Shown here one piece after another: positions 16,067-25,229 of a stretch of DNA of 64,000 nucleotides. The DNA is from Cryptosporangium sp044454545 (lineage in GTDB: Bacteria > Actinomycetota > Actinomycetes > Mycobacteriales > Cryptosporangiaceae). The position numbers and the translations under genes are program-made. The stretch spans positions 310,001-374,000 of the forward strand of contig NZ_JBITDV010000001.1 of the NCBI RefSeq assembly GCF_044454545.1, written 5' to 3'. Under the pieces are notes generated by a model that saw only the letters and a list, made by a program, of their open reading frames with translations, made no database searches and was not told the DNA's origin. The stretch's first letter is position 1. Every line of letters starts with the position of its first letter.

Positions 16067-17770
16067 ATGACGACGACTCAGTACGACGTGATCGTGATCG
16101 GCGGCGGCGCCGCCGGCCTGAGCGGTGCCCTGACCCTCGGCCGGGCCCGCCGTTCCGTTCTGGTGGTGGACGCCGGCCGCCCGCGCAACGCCCCGGCCGA
16201 CGGCGTCCACGCGTTCCTCACCCGCGACGGGCTGCCCCCGGCCCGGCTCGCCGCGATCGGCCGCGCCGAGGTCGAGTCCTACGGCGGCACGGTCGTGTCC
16301 GGCACCGTCACCGACGCCCGGCCGGACGGCGACGGCTTCACGGTGCGGCTGGCCGACGGCACGACTCTGCGGGCCGCCCGGCTCCTGGTCGCCACCGGGG
16401 TCACCGACGAGATCCCCCCGGTGCCCGGCCTGGCCGCCCGCTGGGGCAAGGACCTGCTGCACTGCCCCTTCTGCCACGGCCACGAGGTCCGCGACCGCGC
16501 GATCGGCGTCCTGAGCACCGGACCGTTCGCGGTCGAACAGGCGCTGCTCTGGCGCAACTGGTCGGAGCGGATCACGCTGTTCCTGCACACCGGCCCGGAA
16601 CCCACCGACGAGCAGTTCGAACAGCTCGCCGCCCGGGGCGTCGCCGTGGTGGACGGAGAAGTGACCGGCGTGCGGGTCACCGGCGACCGGATGACCGGCG
16701 TCGAACTCGGCGGCGCGCGGGTCGCCGGCGTCGACGCGGTGGTGACCGCCACCACGATGCACGTGCGCCTCGACGGCTGCGAGAACCTCGGCCTGGAGGT
16801 CGCCGACCTCCTGCGCGACGGAACCCGGATCGGCACGTACGTGCCGGCCGACCCGACCGGCAAGACGGCCGTGCCGGGCGTGTGGGTCGCGGGCAACGTC
16901 ACCGCACCGGCGCTGCAGGTGATCAACGCGGCCGCGGCGGGCAACCTGGCCGGGGCGATGCTGACGTTCGACCTGGTCGCCGCGGAGACCGCCCGCGCGG
17001 TGCAGACCCGCCGCGCGGACGCGGCACCGTTCTCGGCCGCCGCCGAGCGGGCGGCCGCCGAGCGCGCCGCCGGCCACCACCACCACGGCCTGGGAGAGAA
17101 TGCGTCCATGTCCGACGAGCTGGCCGAGACTTGGAACACCCGGTACAACGAGACCGCGTCGATCTGGAGCGGGGAGCCGAACTCTGCCCTGGTCAAGGAG
17201 GTCACCGACCTGACGCCGGGCCGCGCGCTGGACCTGGGCTGCGGCGAGGGCGGCGACGCGGTGTGGCTCGCCGGGCAGGGCTGGACCGTGACCGCGGTCG
17301 ACATCTCCGAGGTCGCGCTGGGACGCGCGGCCGCGGCGGCCGAGACGCACGGCGTCGCCGGGCGCATCACGTTCCTGCAGCGCAACCTCGGGCTCTCGTT
17401 CCCCGAGGGGCAGTACGACCTGGTGTCGGCGCAGTTCCTGCACTCCTGGGGCGACATGCCCCGGGAGGAGATCCTGCGGCGGGCCGCGGCGGCGGTCGCG
17501 CCGGGCGGGGTGCTGCTGATCGAGGGCCACTCCGGAGCGCCGCACTGGCAGGAGTCCGACGGCTCCCCGGCCGGGGACCCGCACGCCGCGCAGCACCAGC
17601 ACCCGGGCCACGAACTGCCCGGCCCCGACGAGGTCATCGCGGCGCTGCGGCTGCCCGACGGCGAGTGGGACCTGCTGGTCGTCGACGAGCACGAGCGGGT
17701 CCGGACGCTCCCCGACGGACGGGTCATCAACCACGTCGACAACACCGTGAAGCTCCGCCGGCGCCCCTGA
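16067..17770 (+). CDS. fused NAD(P)/FAD-dependent oxidoreductase and SAM methyltransferase
   Basis: 567 residues. Residues about 1-310 form a thioredoxin-reductase-like flavoprotein: VIVIGGGAAGLSGALTLGRARR for FAD binding, CPFCHGHE as redox-active-site equivalent, and GVWVAGNVTAPALQVINAAAAGN. After a linker containing HHHH (about residue 340) follows a class I methyltransferase (about 350-567; ALDLGCGEGGDAVWLAGQGW, LVSAQFLHSW, GGVLLIEGH). Both halves look intact. The fusion is a known actinobacterial arrangement of unknown substrate. ATG 16067 is 68 bases from the divergent regulator gene. Confidence 0.9.
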   Translation: MTTTQYDVIVIGGGAAGLSGALTLGRARRSVLVVDAGRPRNAPADGVHAFLTRDGLPPARLAAIGRAEVESYGGTVVSGTVTDARPDGDGFTVRLADGTTLRAARLLVATGVTDEIPPVPGLAARWGKDLLHCPFCHGHEVRDRAIGVLSTGPFAVEQALLWRNWSERITLFLHTGPEPTDEQFEQLAARGVAVVDGEVTGVRVTGDRMTGVELGGARVAGVDAVVTATTMHVRLDGCENLGLEVADLLRDGTRIGTYVPADPTGKTAVPGVWVAGNVTAPALQVINAAAAGNLAGAMLTFDLVAAETARAVQTRRADAAPFSAAAERAAAERAAGHHHHGLGENASMSDELAETWNTRYNETASIWSGEPNSALVKEVTDLTPGRALDLGCGEGGDAVWLAGQGWTVTAVDISEVALGRAAAAAETHGVAGRITFLQRNLGLSFPEGQYDLVSAQFLHSWGDMPREEILRRAAAAVAPGGVLLIEGHSGAPHWQESDGSPAGDPHAAQHQHPGHELPGPDEVIAALRLPDGEWDLLVVDEHERVRTLPDGRVINHVDNTVKLRRRP

Positions 17771-17797
17771 AAGGATCGGACCGGTAGCGTTCGGGGC

Positions 17798-18568
17798 GTG
17801 CCACCACGCCCCCACACCGACCGCCCCCACACCGACCGCGCCCGCGCCGAATCGTTCGGTGGGATCGCCGCCGACTACGACCGGTACCGGCCCGGATGCC
17901 CGGACGCGCTCCTCGCCGACCTCGTCGCGCTGCGCCCGGCCGCGGTGCTGGACGTGGCCTGCGGCACCGGCAAACTCGCGGTGCCGCTGCGGGCCGCCGG
18001 TCTCGACGTCCTCGGCGTGGAGATCGACGAGCGGATGGCGGCGGTCGCCCGCGGGCACGGCGTCCGGGTGGAGATCTCGCCGTTCGAGACCTGGGACGGC
18101 GCCGGGCGCCACTTCGATTTGATCACCTGCGGCAACGCCTGGCACTGGATCGACCCGGACGCCGGGGCGGCCCGCGCCGCGGCGCTGCTGCGGCCCGGCG
18201 GGAGCATCGTGCGGTCCTGGACGTACGCGGTGCTCGACACCGACGCCCAGGCCCTGTTGCGCGACGTCTACGCCGAGCACGCGCCCGGCACCACCACCCA
18301 CGCCGGGCCCGGCGGCGAGGATTCGTCGCCGGACCCGTTCGCGTCCCGGCCCGAGTTCGGCGCCGCCGAGCACCGGCGCTACCGCTGGGACCTGGAGGTT
18401 CCCGCGGAGGAGTGGGTCGGTCTGATCGCCACGTTCTCCGACCACCAGTTGCTGCCCGCCGCGCAGCGCGACCGGCTCCTCGCCGCGCTCCGCGACGCGC
18501 TCACCGCCGCCGGTGGCGTCCTGCGCGGCCACGGCGAAGCCGATGCCCTCTTCGCCCGCCGCCTCTGA
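17798..18568 (+). CDS. class I SAM-dependent methyltransferase
   Basis: 256 residues with a Methyltransf_11-type core: FGGIAADYDRYRPGCP, motif I VLDVACGTGKLAVPL, motif II acidic VEIDERM, ITCGNAWHWID, and LLRPGGSIV. The N-terminal PHTDRPHTDR comes from a 15-bp DNA duplication at 17809-17838. GTG 17798 is the start. It follows the fused oxidoreductase/methyltransferase by 27 bases in the same direction and may be cotranscribed. The substrate is unknown. Confidence 0.88.
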   Translation: MPPRPHTDRPHTDRARAESFGGIAADYDRYRPGCPDALLADLVALRPAAVLDVACGTGKLAVPLRAAGLDVLGVEIDERMAAVARGHGVRVEISPFETWDGAGRHFDLITCGNAWHWIDPDAGAARAAALLRPGGSIVRSWTYAVLDTDAQALLRDVYAEHAPGTTTHAGPGGEDSSPDPFASRPEFGAAEHRRYRWDLEVPAEEWVGLIATFSDHQLLPAAQRDRLLAALRDALTAAGGVLRGHGEADALFARRL

Positions 18569-18585
18569 CCCGCGCGGGGCCCTGG

Positions 18586-20982
18586 TTACTCGGTGCGCAG
18601 GGCGGTCGCGGTGCGGGTCCGGGCCGCCCACGTCGCCGGTAGCAGCGCCCCGGCGATCGCGAGTACCACCCCGCCGAGGCCGAGGGCGACCAGCACCAGC
18701 GGGGAGAACACGTCCAGCAGCGCGCCGGGCAGTGTCGCTCCGGCGGCGCGGGCCATCGCCGGGACCAGCAGCCGGTGCAGCACCAGCCCGGCGCCGACCC
18801 CGAGGAGCCCGCCGGCCAGCCCGACCGGCACCACCGCGGCCAGCACGCCGGCGAGCGCCTGGCGGGGCGTCATCCCCAGCGCCTTCTGCACCCCGAGGTC
18901 GTGGACGCGTTCGCGGACGTCGAGCACGACGGTGTTCAGCACGCCGAGGCCGGCGACCGACACCATCAGGACGCTCAGCAGCCCGGACAGCGCCGCCACG
19001 ATCACGACCAGGTCGGCCGGTCCCTCCTTCGGGGTGTCGTCGGCGAACAGCCCGTACCGCGTCACGGCGTCGCCGAGTTCGTCGGCGTAGTGGTCCGCGT
19101 CGGTGCCGCGGGCCACGTCGATGCTCCAGTCGGTCATCGTCGCGCCGGCCGCGGCCCGCGTGAGGAGGTTGAGCCCGTCGTCGTTGGGGTCGAACGTCTC
19201 CCCGACGATCGTCACCGTGAACGGCCCGGATTCCCCGCGCAGCGTGAGCGTGTCCCCCACCGACGTGTCGGTGGCGGTGAGCAGCCCGGTCGCGGCGACG
19301 GCCTCCCCGGGGCGGCCGAACCAGCGTCCGCCGACCAGGTAGTACCCGGCCCACGACGGGTCGGAGGTGAACGCGGTGACGCTCACCGGCCGCGACAGCG
19401 ACGGGCTCGACGCCTCGGTGTGCGACGACCCGAACCACCGCGACGTGCCCGCCTGCGCCTCGATGGCGGCCGCGACCACGGCCGGGTCGCTTCCGGCCGG
19501 TGCGCTGCCGGCCGGGTCTGGGCCCTTCGGGGTGATCGTGTGCCGGCCCTGGCCGGAGCCCGGTCCGCCGTGGATCTCGACGTCGACCCGGGAGTGTTCG
19601 GCCGCGATCTGGATCAGCGTGAACGACGCACCGATCCCGACGGTGAGCGTGACCGCGGCCGTGCCGAACGCGATCGCGGCGACCATCGTGAGGGCGCGTC
19701 CCGGGGCGCGGAACGGCCGGGCCAGTCCGAGGGAGAGCGGCCGGGACAGCGGGACGCGCCCGAGGGCCCGCCCGGCCCACCGGCCGCGCCCGGCCGGCGG
19801 GGTGCGGCCCAGGGTGAGCGCGTCGACGGTCCGCAGCCGCCCGGCCCGCAGTGACGCCAGCGCGGCGATGACCGCGACCAGCCCCAGCACCCCGGTCACC
19901 ACGGCGACGTCGACCCACGGCTCGATGTGGGTGGACGCGTCGGCGACGATCCGTTCGGTCTTCTGCAGCAGCGGGATCGCCGCCAGGTTGCCGCCGACGA
20001 TCCCGATGCCGGCGCCGATCGTCGCCGGGATCAGCGCCTGCGCCATCCAGCCGCGCACCACCTGGCCGGGGGTGAACCCGAGCGATTTGAGGATCCCGAT
20101 CCGGAAGTACGCCGACCCGACCGCGCCCGCGACGACGGTCCCGACGACCAGCGCGGCCAGCGCCAGCGCGAGCGCCCCGAAGCCGAGCAGGAACGGCACG
20201 AACAGCGCCGTCCGGCGGTTGGCGTCGAACCGGGTCGTCAGCCAGGACCGGGTCCCGGTGACCGCCCCGGAGGGCAGCGCCGCGGTGACCGCGTCCCGCG
20301 CGGTGTCCATCTGCGTGCCGGTGTCGTGGCCGTCGACCCGGTAGAGCATCTGCAGGCTGCGTCCGGTCGCGGGCAGCGCGGGGAGCGCGGCCGGGAGCAT
20401 CCACGCGTCGGCGGTCTCGCTGACCGACCGGGCCACCCCGACGACCGTCACCCGGCCGCCGCCGTCGAGTGAGAAGGTCGCCCCGACCGGCGCACCGACC
20501 GGGGCACCGGCCGCCAGCACGATCTCGTCGTTCGCGGCCGGCCAGCGGCCGTCGAGCAGCGACAGAGAATCGACGCCGCTCGCCGGGCCGTGGCGTCCGA
20601 CGACCGTGATCTGCGCGGCCGGGCCGGGGACGCCCTCCGGGGGTTTCAGCCCGACGGTCGCCACACCGAACGGTCCGGCGGTCCGCGTCACCCCGCCGGT
20701 GCCGGCGGTCGCGGCCAGTTGCGCGGCGGTCGCTTTCGCCGGGTCGGTGTACACGGTGAGGTGCGCGCCGTGCTGCGCGGCGAAGCCCCGGTCGAACGGG
20801 CCGCTCGCGGCGACCAGCAGGCCGACACCGAGCACCCCGGCGGTGACGGCGGCCGCGGTGGCCAGCAGAATCACCGCGGTCTGCACCCAGTGCCGGCCGA
20901 CCCCGGACCGGACGACCTTCCCGAGTCCCTGGGGCCGACCGGGCGTCGCTGCGGCCGGGCGGGAGGGCGTGAGCGTGCTCAT
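18586..20982 (-). CDS. FtsX-like ABC transporter permease
   Basis: 798 residues with the duplicated FtsX/MacB-type architecture: an N-terminal helix (about 35-58), a large extracytoplasmic part, three helices (about 255-390), a second helix-plus-external domain (about 440-640) and three C-terminal helices, ending RTRTATALRTE. RIGILKSLGFTPGQVVRGW and DLGVQKALGMTPRQALAG are the cytoplasmic coupling-helix repeats. The ATG at 20982 overlaps the upstream ATPase stop by four bases. These systems move lipophilic compounds or peptides, or signal to adjacent kinases. Confidence 0.93.
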   Translation of the reverse strand: MSTLTPSRPAAATPGRPQGLGKVVRSGVGRHWVQTAVILLATAAAVTAGVLGVGLLVAASGPFDRGFAAQHGAHLTVYTDPAKATAAQLAATAGTGGVTRTAGPFGVATVGLKPPEGVPGPAAQITVVGRHGPASGVDSLSLLDGRWPAANDEIVLAAGAPVGAPVGATFSLDGGGRVTVVGVARSVSETADAWMLPAALPALPATGRSLQMLYRVDGHDTGTQMDTARDAVTAALPSGAVTGTRSWLTTRFDANRRTALFVPFLLGFGALALALAALVVGTVVAGAVGSAYFRIGILKSLGFTPGQVVRGWMAQALIPATIGAGIGIVGGNLAAIPLLQKTERIVADASTHIEPWVDVAVVTGVLGLVAVIAALASLRAGRLRTVDALTLGRTPPAGRGRWAGRALGRVPLSRPLSLGLARPFRAPGRALTMVAAIAFGTAAVTLTVGIGASFTLIQIAAEHSRVDVEIHGGPGSGQGRHTITPKGPDPAGSAPAGSDPAVVAAAIEAQAGTSRWFGSSHTEASSPSLSRPVSVTAFTSDPSWAGYYLVGGRWFGRPGEAVAATGLLTATDTSVGDTLTLRGESGPFTVTIVGETFDPNDDGLNLLTRAAAGATMTDWSIDVARGTDADHYADELGDAVTRYGLFADDTPKEGPADLVVIVAALSGLLSVLMVSVAGLGVLNTVVLDVRERVHDLGVQKALGMTPRQALAGVLAAVVPVGLAGGLLGVGAGLVLHRLLVPAMARAAGATLPGALLDVFSPLVLVALGLGGVVLAIAGALLPATWAARTRTATALRTE

Positions 20983-21671
20983 CGGGCGGCCCCGACCGCG
21001 GTGTCGGCGGTGATGCGCCCGTCGACGATCTCCACCGTCCGGGTGGCGCACGACTCGGCCAGCGCCGGGTCGTGCGTGACCAGCACGATCGTCTGCCCGT
21101 CGGCGTGCAGCTCGGACAGGAGCCGGGACACGTCCGCGCCGGACGCGGAGTCCAGCGCGCCGGTCGGCTCGTCGGCCAGCAGCAGCGCCGGGCGGTTCAT
21201 CAGGGCCCGCGCGACCGCGACCCGCTGCCGCTGCCCGCCCGAGAGGCGTCCGGGGTAGGTCTGGGCGTAGCGGGCGATGTCGAGGTTGGTCAGCAGGTCG
21301 GTGGCGCGCCGCCGCGCGTCGGCCCGGCCGGCCCCGGCCAGCTGGGACGGCAGCACCACGTTGTCGAACACGGTCAGGTCGTCGAGCAGGTTGAAGAACT
21401 GGAACACCATCCCGATCGTGCGGCGCCGGTACTTCGCGGCTCCGGCTTCGCCGAGCGTGTCGACGCGCTGCCCGGCGACCAGCACTTCGCCGTCGTCGGG
21501 CTTGTCGAGCCCGGCGACCAGGTTGAGCAGCGTCGACTTCCCGCTGCCGGACGGCCCCAGGATCGCGACCGCCTCACCGGCGGCCACGGTGAGCGACACG
21601 TCGGCCAGCGCCGGCGGCCCGCTGTCGTAGCGGCGGCTGACGCCGCGCAGTTCGATCACGTTGTCGGTCAT
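20979..21671 (-). CDS. MacB/LolD-type ABC transporter ATP-binding protein
   Basis: 230 residues: Walker A GPSGSGKST, Q-loop MVFQFFNLLDDLTVFDNV, signature LSGGQRQRVAVARAL, Walker B LLLADEPTGALD, and THDP switch. It is the partner of the FtsX-like permease with which it overlaps. It is divergently oriented to a histidine kinase/response regulator pair, an arrangement frequent in antimicrobial-peptide sensing and detoxification modules. Confidence 0.94.
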   Translation of the reverse strand: MTDNVIELRGVSRRYDSGPPALADVSLTVAAGEAVAILGPSGSGKSTLLNLVAGLDKPDDGEVLVAGQRVDTLGEAGAAKYRRRTIGMVFQFFNLLDDLTVFDNVVLPSQLAGAGRADARRRATDLLTNLDIARYAQTYPGRLSGGQRQRVAVARALMNRPALLLADEPTGALDSASGADVSRLLSELHADGQTIVLVTHDPALAESCATRTVEIVDGRITADTAVGAAR

Positions 21672-21885
21672 GAGGGTTTCTCCCCGTGGTCACGGTGCCG
21701 GTCGATACGGACGGGGCGGACGCTAGGGCCGCGGGCGACACGTCCACATCGGCCTGCGGACGCACTGGCCGTACCGCGGCGGGAGGGGGTCGCCGGGCGT
21801 CATCCTCACGGCGTAGTCGCCGCGGCGGCGGGAGTGATCCCGGGGAGCGACGCCAGGGGCGGGGCGCGCACCGCAGAATGAGCGC

Positions 21886-23280
21886 ATGTTCCGAGAACGG
21901 CGTCCGGCCGGCGGGTGGCTGCGCGGCCTCGGCCGCGCGGCGCGTGGGCTGGCCGGTCAAGCGGTGCGCCCGTCCGGGCCGGTGCTGCCCCTGTCGCGGC
22001 GCAACTGGCTGTTCGACGTCGGGCTCGCGCTGTGCCTGGCGCTGATCGCGATCCTCAGCGGGAACGGGGACGACGACGGCTACGTGTCGCTGGAACGGAC
22101 GTACCCGCCGTACGATCCGGTCCCTCCGGAACTCCCGCCGGTCCCTCCCGCCGAGGTGCACGACCAGGTGGCCGGCGGCACCGCCACGCAGATCCTGCTG
22201 CTCCTGCTGATCGCCGCGCCGCTGGTGTTCCGGCGCCGCTACCCCCTGTCGGTGCTCTCGGTCGTGCTGGCCACCGCCGCTCTCGTCGGCGACGACCTGC
22301 ACAGCCCGCTGGAGCTCTCGTTCTACGTCGCGGTGATCGCCGCCTACAGCGCTGCGGTGTACAGCCCGTACCGGATCCCGGCGCTGGTGAGCCTCCTGCC
22401 GGCCGCGTTCCTGTTCCAGCAGTTGCAGAGCGGCGACGCCCAACCGGCGTTCGGCGGGGCGATCAACGCCGTCCCGCAGGGCGCGGTCCCGTACCTGATC
22501 CTGCTGCCGATCGCGGTCGCCGCGTACGGGCTGCGCAGCTGGCGGGCCCGCGCGGACGCCGAACGGGCCCGGGCGACCGCGATCGAGCAGGAACGCGCCG
22601 AGGTGGTGCGCCGCGCCACCGCCCGGGAACGGGCCCGCATCGCCCGGGAACTGCACGACGTCGTGACCCACAATGTGAGCGTGATGGTGATCCAGGCCGG
22701 TGCGGCCCGCAAGGTTCTCGACACCTCACCCGCGCAGGCCCGGGAGGCGTTGCTCGCGGTCGAGTCCGGGGGCCGGGCGGCGATGACCGAACTGCGTCAC
22801 GTCATGGGCCTGCTGACGATCGACGCCGACCCCGCGGAGGCGGCCGAACCCGACCTCGCGCCGCAACCGGGGTTGTCGCAGGTCGGCCCCCTGGTCGAGC
22901 GGGTGCGCCACGCGGGTGTGCCGGTGGAGCTGGTCGTCACCGGGCGGCCGCGGCTGCTGCCCGACGGGATGGACCTGGCCGCGTACCGGGTGGTGCAGGA
23001 GGCCTTGACGAACACGGTGAAACACGCGGCGGGCACGTCGGCGGTGGTGCGGATCGACCACGGCGCCGACCGGTTGTGGCTGGAGGTCACCGACACCGGC
23101 CCGGTCCCGGTGCCCGGCTCCGCGTCGACGAGAGACGAGGACCCCGACTCGGCGGGGCAGGGACTGATCGGCCTGCGGGAGCGTCTGGCCGTGTACGGAG
23201 GGACGCTGCGCACGGGGCCACGGATCCGGGGCGGGTTCCGGGTCGAGGCGATCCTGCCGTACGCGGAGGTAGGCGCGTGA
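21886..23280 (+). CDS. two-component sensor histidine kinase (NarL-type partner)
   Basis: 464 residues. It has an N-terminal membrane sensor with about five helices (about 45-225), HisKA_3 dimerisation domain ERARIARELHDVVTHNVSVM with phospho-accepting His257, and a HATPase domain (VVQEALTNTVKHAAG N-box; GQGLIGLRERL G-box). An extracytoplasmic loop rich in Pro follows helix 1. ATG 21886 follows a 214-base divergent region shared with the ABC operon. It overlaps its response regulator by four bases. It probably controls the divergent ABC transporter. Confidence 0.92.
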   Translation: MFRERRPAGGWLRGLGRAARGLAGQAVRPSGPVLPLSRRNWLFDVGLALCLALIAILSGNGDDDGYVSLERTYPPYDPVPPELPPVPPAEVHDQVAGGTATQILLLLLIAAPLVFRRRYPLSVLSVVLATAALVGDDLHSPLELSFYVAVIAAYSAAVYSPYRIPALVSLLPAAFLFQQLQSGDAQPAFGGAINAVPQGAVPYLILLPIAVAAYGLRSWRARADAERARATAIEQERAEVVRRATARERARIARELHDVVTHNVSVMVIQAGAARKVLDTSPAQAREALLAVESGGRAAMTELRHVMGLLTIDADPAEAAEPDLAPQPGLSQVGPLVERVRHAGVPVELVVTGRPRLLPDGMDLAAYRVVQEALTNTVKHAAGTSAVVRIDHGADRLWLEVTDTGPVPVPGSASTRDEDPDSAGQGLIGLRERLAVYGGTLRTGPRIRGGFRVEAILPYAEVGA

Positions 23281-23939
23281 GCGCGCCGCGGGTGGTGGTC
23301 GCCGACGATCAGGCGCTGGTGCGGACCGGGTTCCGGATGATTCTCTCCGCGGACGGCATCGACGTGGTGGCGGAGGCCACCAACGGCGCCGAGGCGGTCG
23401 ACGCGGTGCGGCGGACACGGCCGGACGTGGTGCTGATGGACATCCGGATGCCGCACCTCGACGGTCTGGAAGCGACCCGGCGCATCGTCACCGGCCCCGA
23501 CGGGCCGCGGATCCTGATGCTGACGACGTTCGACCTGGACCGGTACGTGTACGCGGCGCTGTCGGCGGGGGCGAGCGGGTTCCTGCTCAAGGACGTGACG
23601 CCGGAGCAGCTGACCGCGGCGGTGCGGCTGGTGCGCACCGGGGACGCGTTGCTGGCTCCGGCGATCACCCGGCGGCTGGTCGAGCGGTTCGCACGCCGCG
23701 ACGAGGCCGCGTCGGCGGTGCACCGGGATCTGGCCGGGCTGACACCCCGCGAGCTGGAGGTGCTGCGGTTGCTGGCGCGCGGGCTGAGCAACGCGGAGCT
23801 GGCGTCGCGGTTGTCGTTGTCGGAGGCGACGGTGAAGACGCACGTCGCCCGGATCCTGGGGAAGCTGCAGTTACGCGATCGGGTCCAAGCGGTCGTCGTG
23901 GCCTACGAAACGGGGTTGGTCTCCCCTGGCGAAACCTGA
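23277..23939 (+). CDS. LuxR/NarL family response regulator
   Basis: 220 residues: receiver domain (1-120) with phospho-acceptor Asp55 in VVLMDIRMP, switch Thr in MLTTFD and Lys in FLLKD. The C-terminal LuxR helix-turn-helix (about 150-210) is LTPRELEVLRLLARGLSNAELASRL. GTG 23277 overlaps the kinase stop codon. It is the cognate regulator of the upstream kinase. Confidence 0.94.
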   Translation: MSAPRVVVADDQALVRTGFRMILSADGIDVVAEATNGAEAVDAVRRTRPDVVLMDIRMPHLDGLEATRRIVTGPDGPRILMLTTFDLDRYVYAALSAGASGFLLKDVTPEQLTAAVRLVRTGDALLAPAITRRLVERFARRDEAASAVHRDLAGLTPRELEVLRLLARGLSNAELASRLSLSEATVKTHVARILGKLQLRDRVQAVVVAYETGLVSPGET

Positions 23940-23955
23940 TTTCGGCCCGCTACGG

Positions 23956-23986
23956 CCCTCTCAGAACGTTTTTGCTGGTCAGAGGG
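23956..23986. terminator. weak bidirectional hairpin between convergent genes
   Basis: CCCTCT (23956-23961) pairs with AGAGGG (23981-23986) around an AT-richer loop containing T5. It sits between the response-regulator stop and the convergent transporter stop. Confidence 0.35.
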
Positions 23987-25205
23987 GTCGGTTTCGGCCC
24001 GCGGCGAGGCCCGCGACGAGTTGGATGGTCATCAGGACCATGAGGAACACCAGAGGGGTGTGCCACTGCCCGGTGTGCTGATACAGCGCGCCGACGATGA
24101 CCGGCCCGGGGATCGACAGCAGGTACCCGGCGCTCTGCGCGAACGCCGACAGGCGCGCGACGGTGGCGGCGTCACGGCCGCGCAGCCCGATCATCGCGAG
24201 CGCCAGCGGGAACGAGCAGTTCGACATGCCGAGCAGCACGGCCCAGACCCAGGGGGCGCCGGCCGGGGCGATCAGCAGCCCGGCGTACCCGGCGAGGCCG
24301 AACACGGCCAGCCCGGCGGCCAGGAGGCTCTGGCTGCGCAGGCGCCCGGCCAGTGCGCCGAGCACGTAGGAGAGCGGGACCCCGAGCAGGGACGTGACCG
24401 CGAACAGCAGTCCCGCGGTCGACGCCGAGAGCCCGGCGTCGCGGAACATCTGCGGGAGCCAGCCCATGATGACGTAGGCCGCAGTGGCCTGCAGCCCGAA
24501 GAACACCGCGAGCGCCCACGCGGTCGGGTTACGGCTCAGGCTCCGGGCCGGCGCGGCGGCGGCCGGGGCCGTCGTCCCGGCCGGACGCGGGCGCGTCAGG
24601 AACAGCCAGGGGATCAGCGCGACCGCGGCGACCGCGGCCCACATGCCCAGGCCGGAACGCCAGCCGCCGAACGCGGAGGAGATCGGAACCGTGACGGCGG
24701 CCGCGGCGGTCGCGCCGACGTTGAGCGCGGTCGTGTAGACGCCGGTCATCGGGCCGACCCGCCCGGGAAAGTACTGCTTCACCACGACCGGCATCAGGAT
24801 GTTGACCAGCGCGATGCCGCCCAGCCCGACCGCGGTCAGCGCGACGAACGGCGCCGGGCCGCCGACCAGCGGACGCAGGGCGAGGCCCGCGGTGAGCGCC
24901 GCGATGCCGGCCAGGATGACCGCGTTCACGCCGAACCGGCGGGCCAGGCGCGGCGCGGTCACTCCCACCAGCGCGAAACAGAACGCGGGCACCGACGTGA
25001 GCAGCCCGGCCACGGTCGCGCTCATACCGAGACCGGCCCGCATCTCCTCGAGCACCGGGCCGATGCTCGTCACCGCCGGCCGCAGGTTGACCGCGGTCAG
25101 GATCAGCGCGACGGCCGCGAGCCACGGCGTGGCCCGGGTGGCCGTGCGCGCGGGACGGCCGGCAGTGGTGACCGGGGTGTTACTCGAAGCTAAGGGCGTC
25201 GACAC
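23979..25205 (-). CDS. CynX/NimT-family MFS transporter
   Basis: 408 residues and 12 membrane helices. LTAVNLRPAVTSIGPVLEEMRAGLG is the diagnostic N-terminal segment of the cyanate/nitroimidazole (CynX/NimT) family, and LVNILMPVVVKQYFPGRVGPMTGVY lies in helix 4-5. GTG 25205 starts the protein beside a palindrome shared with the divergent GntR gene, its likely repressor. The substrate is unknown. Confidence 0.9.
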   Translation of the reverse strand: MSTPLASSNTPVTTAGRPARTATRATPWLAAVALILTAVNLRPAVTSIGPVLEEMRAGLGMSATVAGLLTSVPAFCFALVGVTAPRLARRFGVNAVILAGIAALTAGLALRPLVGGPAPFVALTAVGLGGIALVNILMPVVVKQYFPGRVGPMTGVYTTALNVGATAAAAVTVPISSAFGGWRSGLGMWAAVAAVALIPWLFLTRPRPAGTTAPAAAAPARSLSRNPTAWALAVFFGLQATAAYVIMGWLPQMFRDAGLSASTAGLLFAVTSLLGVPLSYVLGALAGRLRSQSLLAAGLAVFGLAGYAGLLIAPAGAPWVWAVLLGMSNCSFPLALAMIGLRGRDAATVARLSAFAQSAGYLLSIPGPVIVGALYQHTGQWHTPLVFLMVLMTIQLVAGLAAGRNRPL

Positions 25206-25206
25206 A

Positions 25207-25229
25207 ATCCCATCATAGAATCATGGGAT
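25207..25229. promoter_or_regulatory. GntR-type operator overlapping two start codons
   Basis: ATCCCAT (25207-25213) and ATGGGAT (25223-25229) are perfect 7-bp arms, 16 bases centre to centre. They lie immediately before the transporter start and over the GntR ATG (25228). The GntR mRNA is therefore probably leaderless, and both genes would be blocked by binding. Confidence 0.6.

Noticed and set aside
15572..20404. 1600-codon minus-strand frame across the oxidoreductase and methyltransferase genes
   Set aside because: Low-complexity antisense of well-supported plus-strand genes; no domain recognised.
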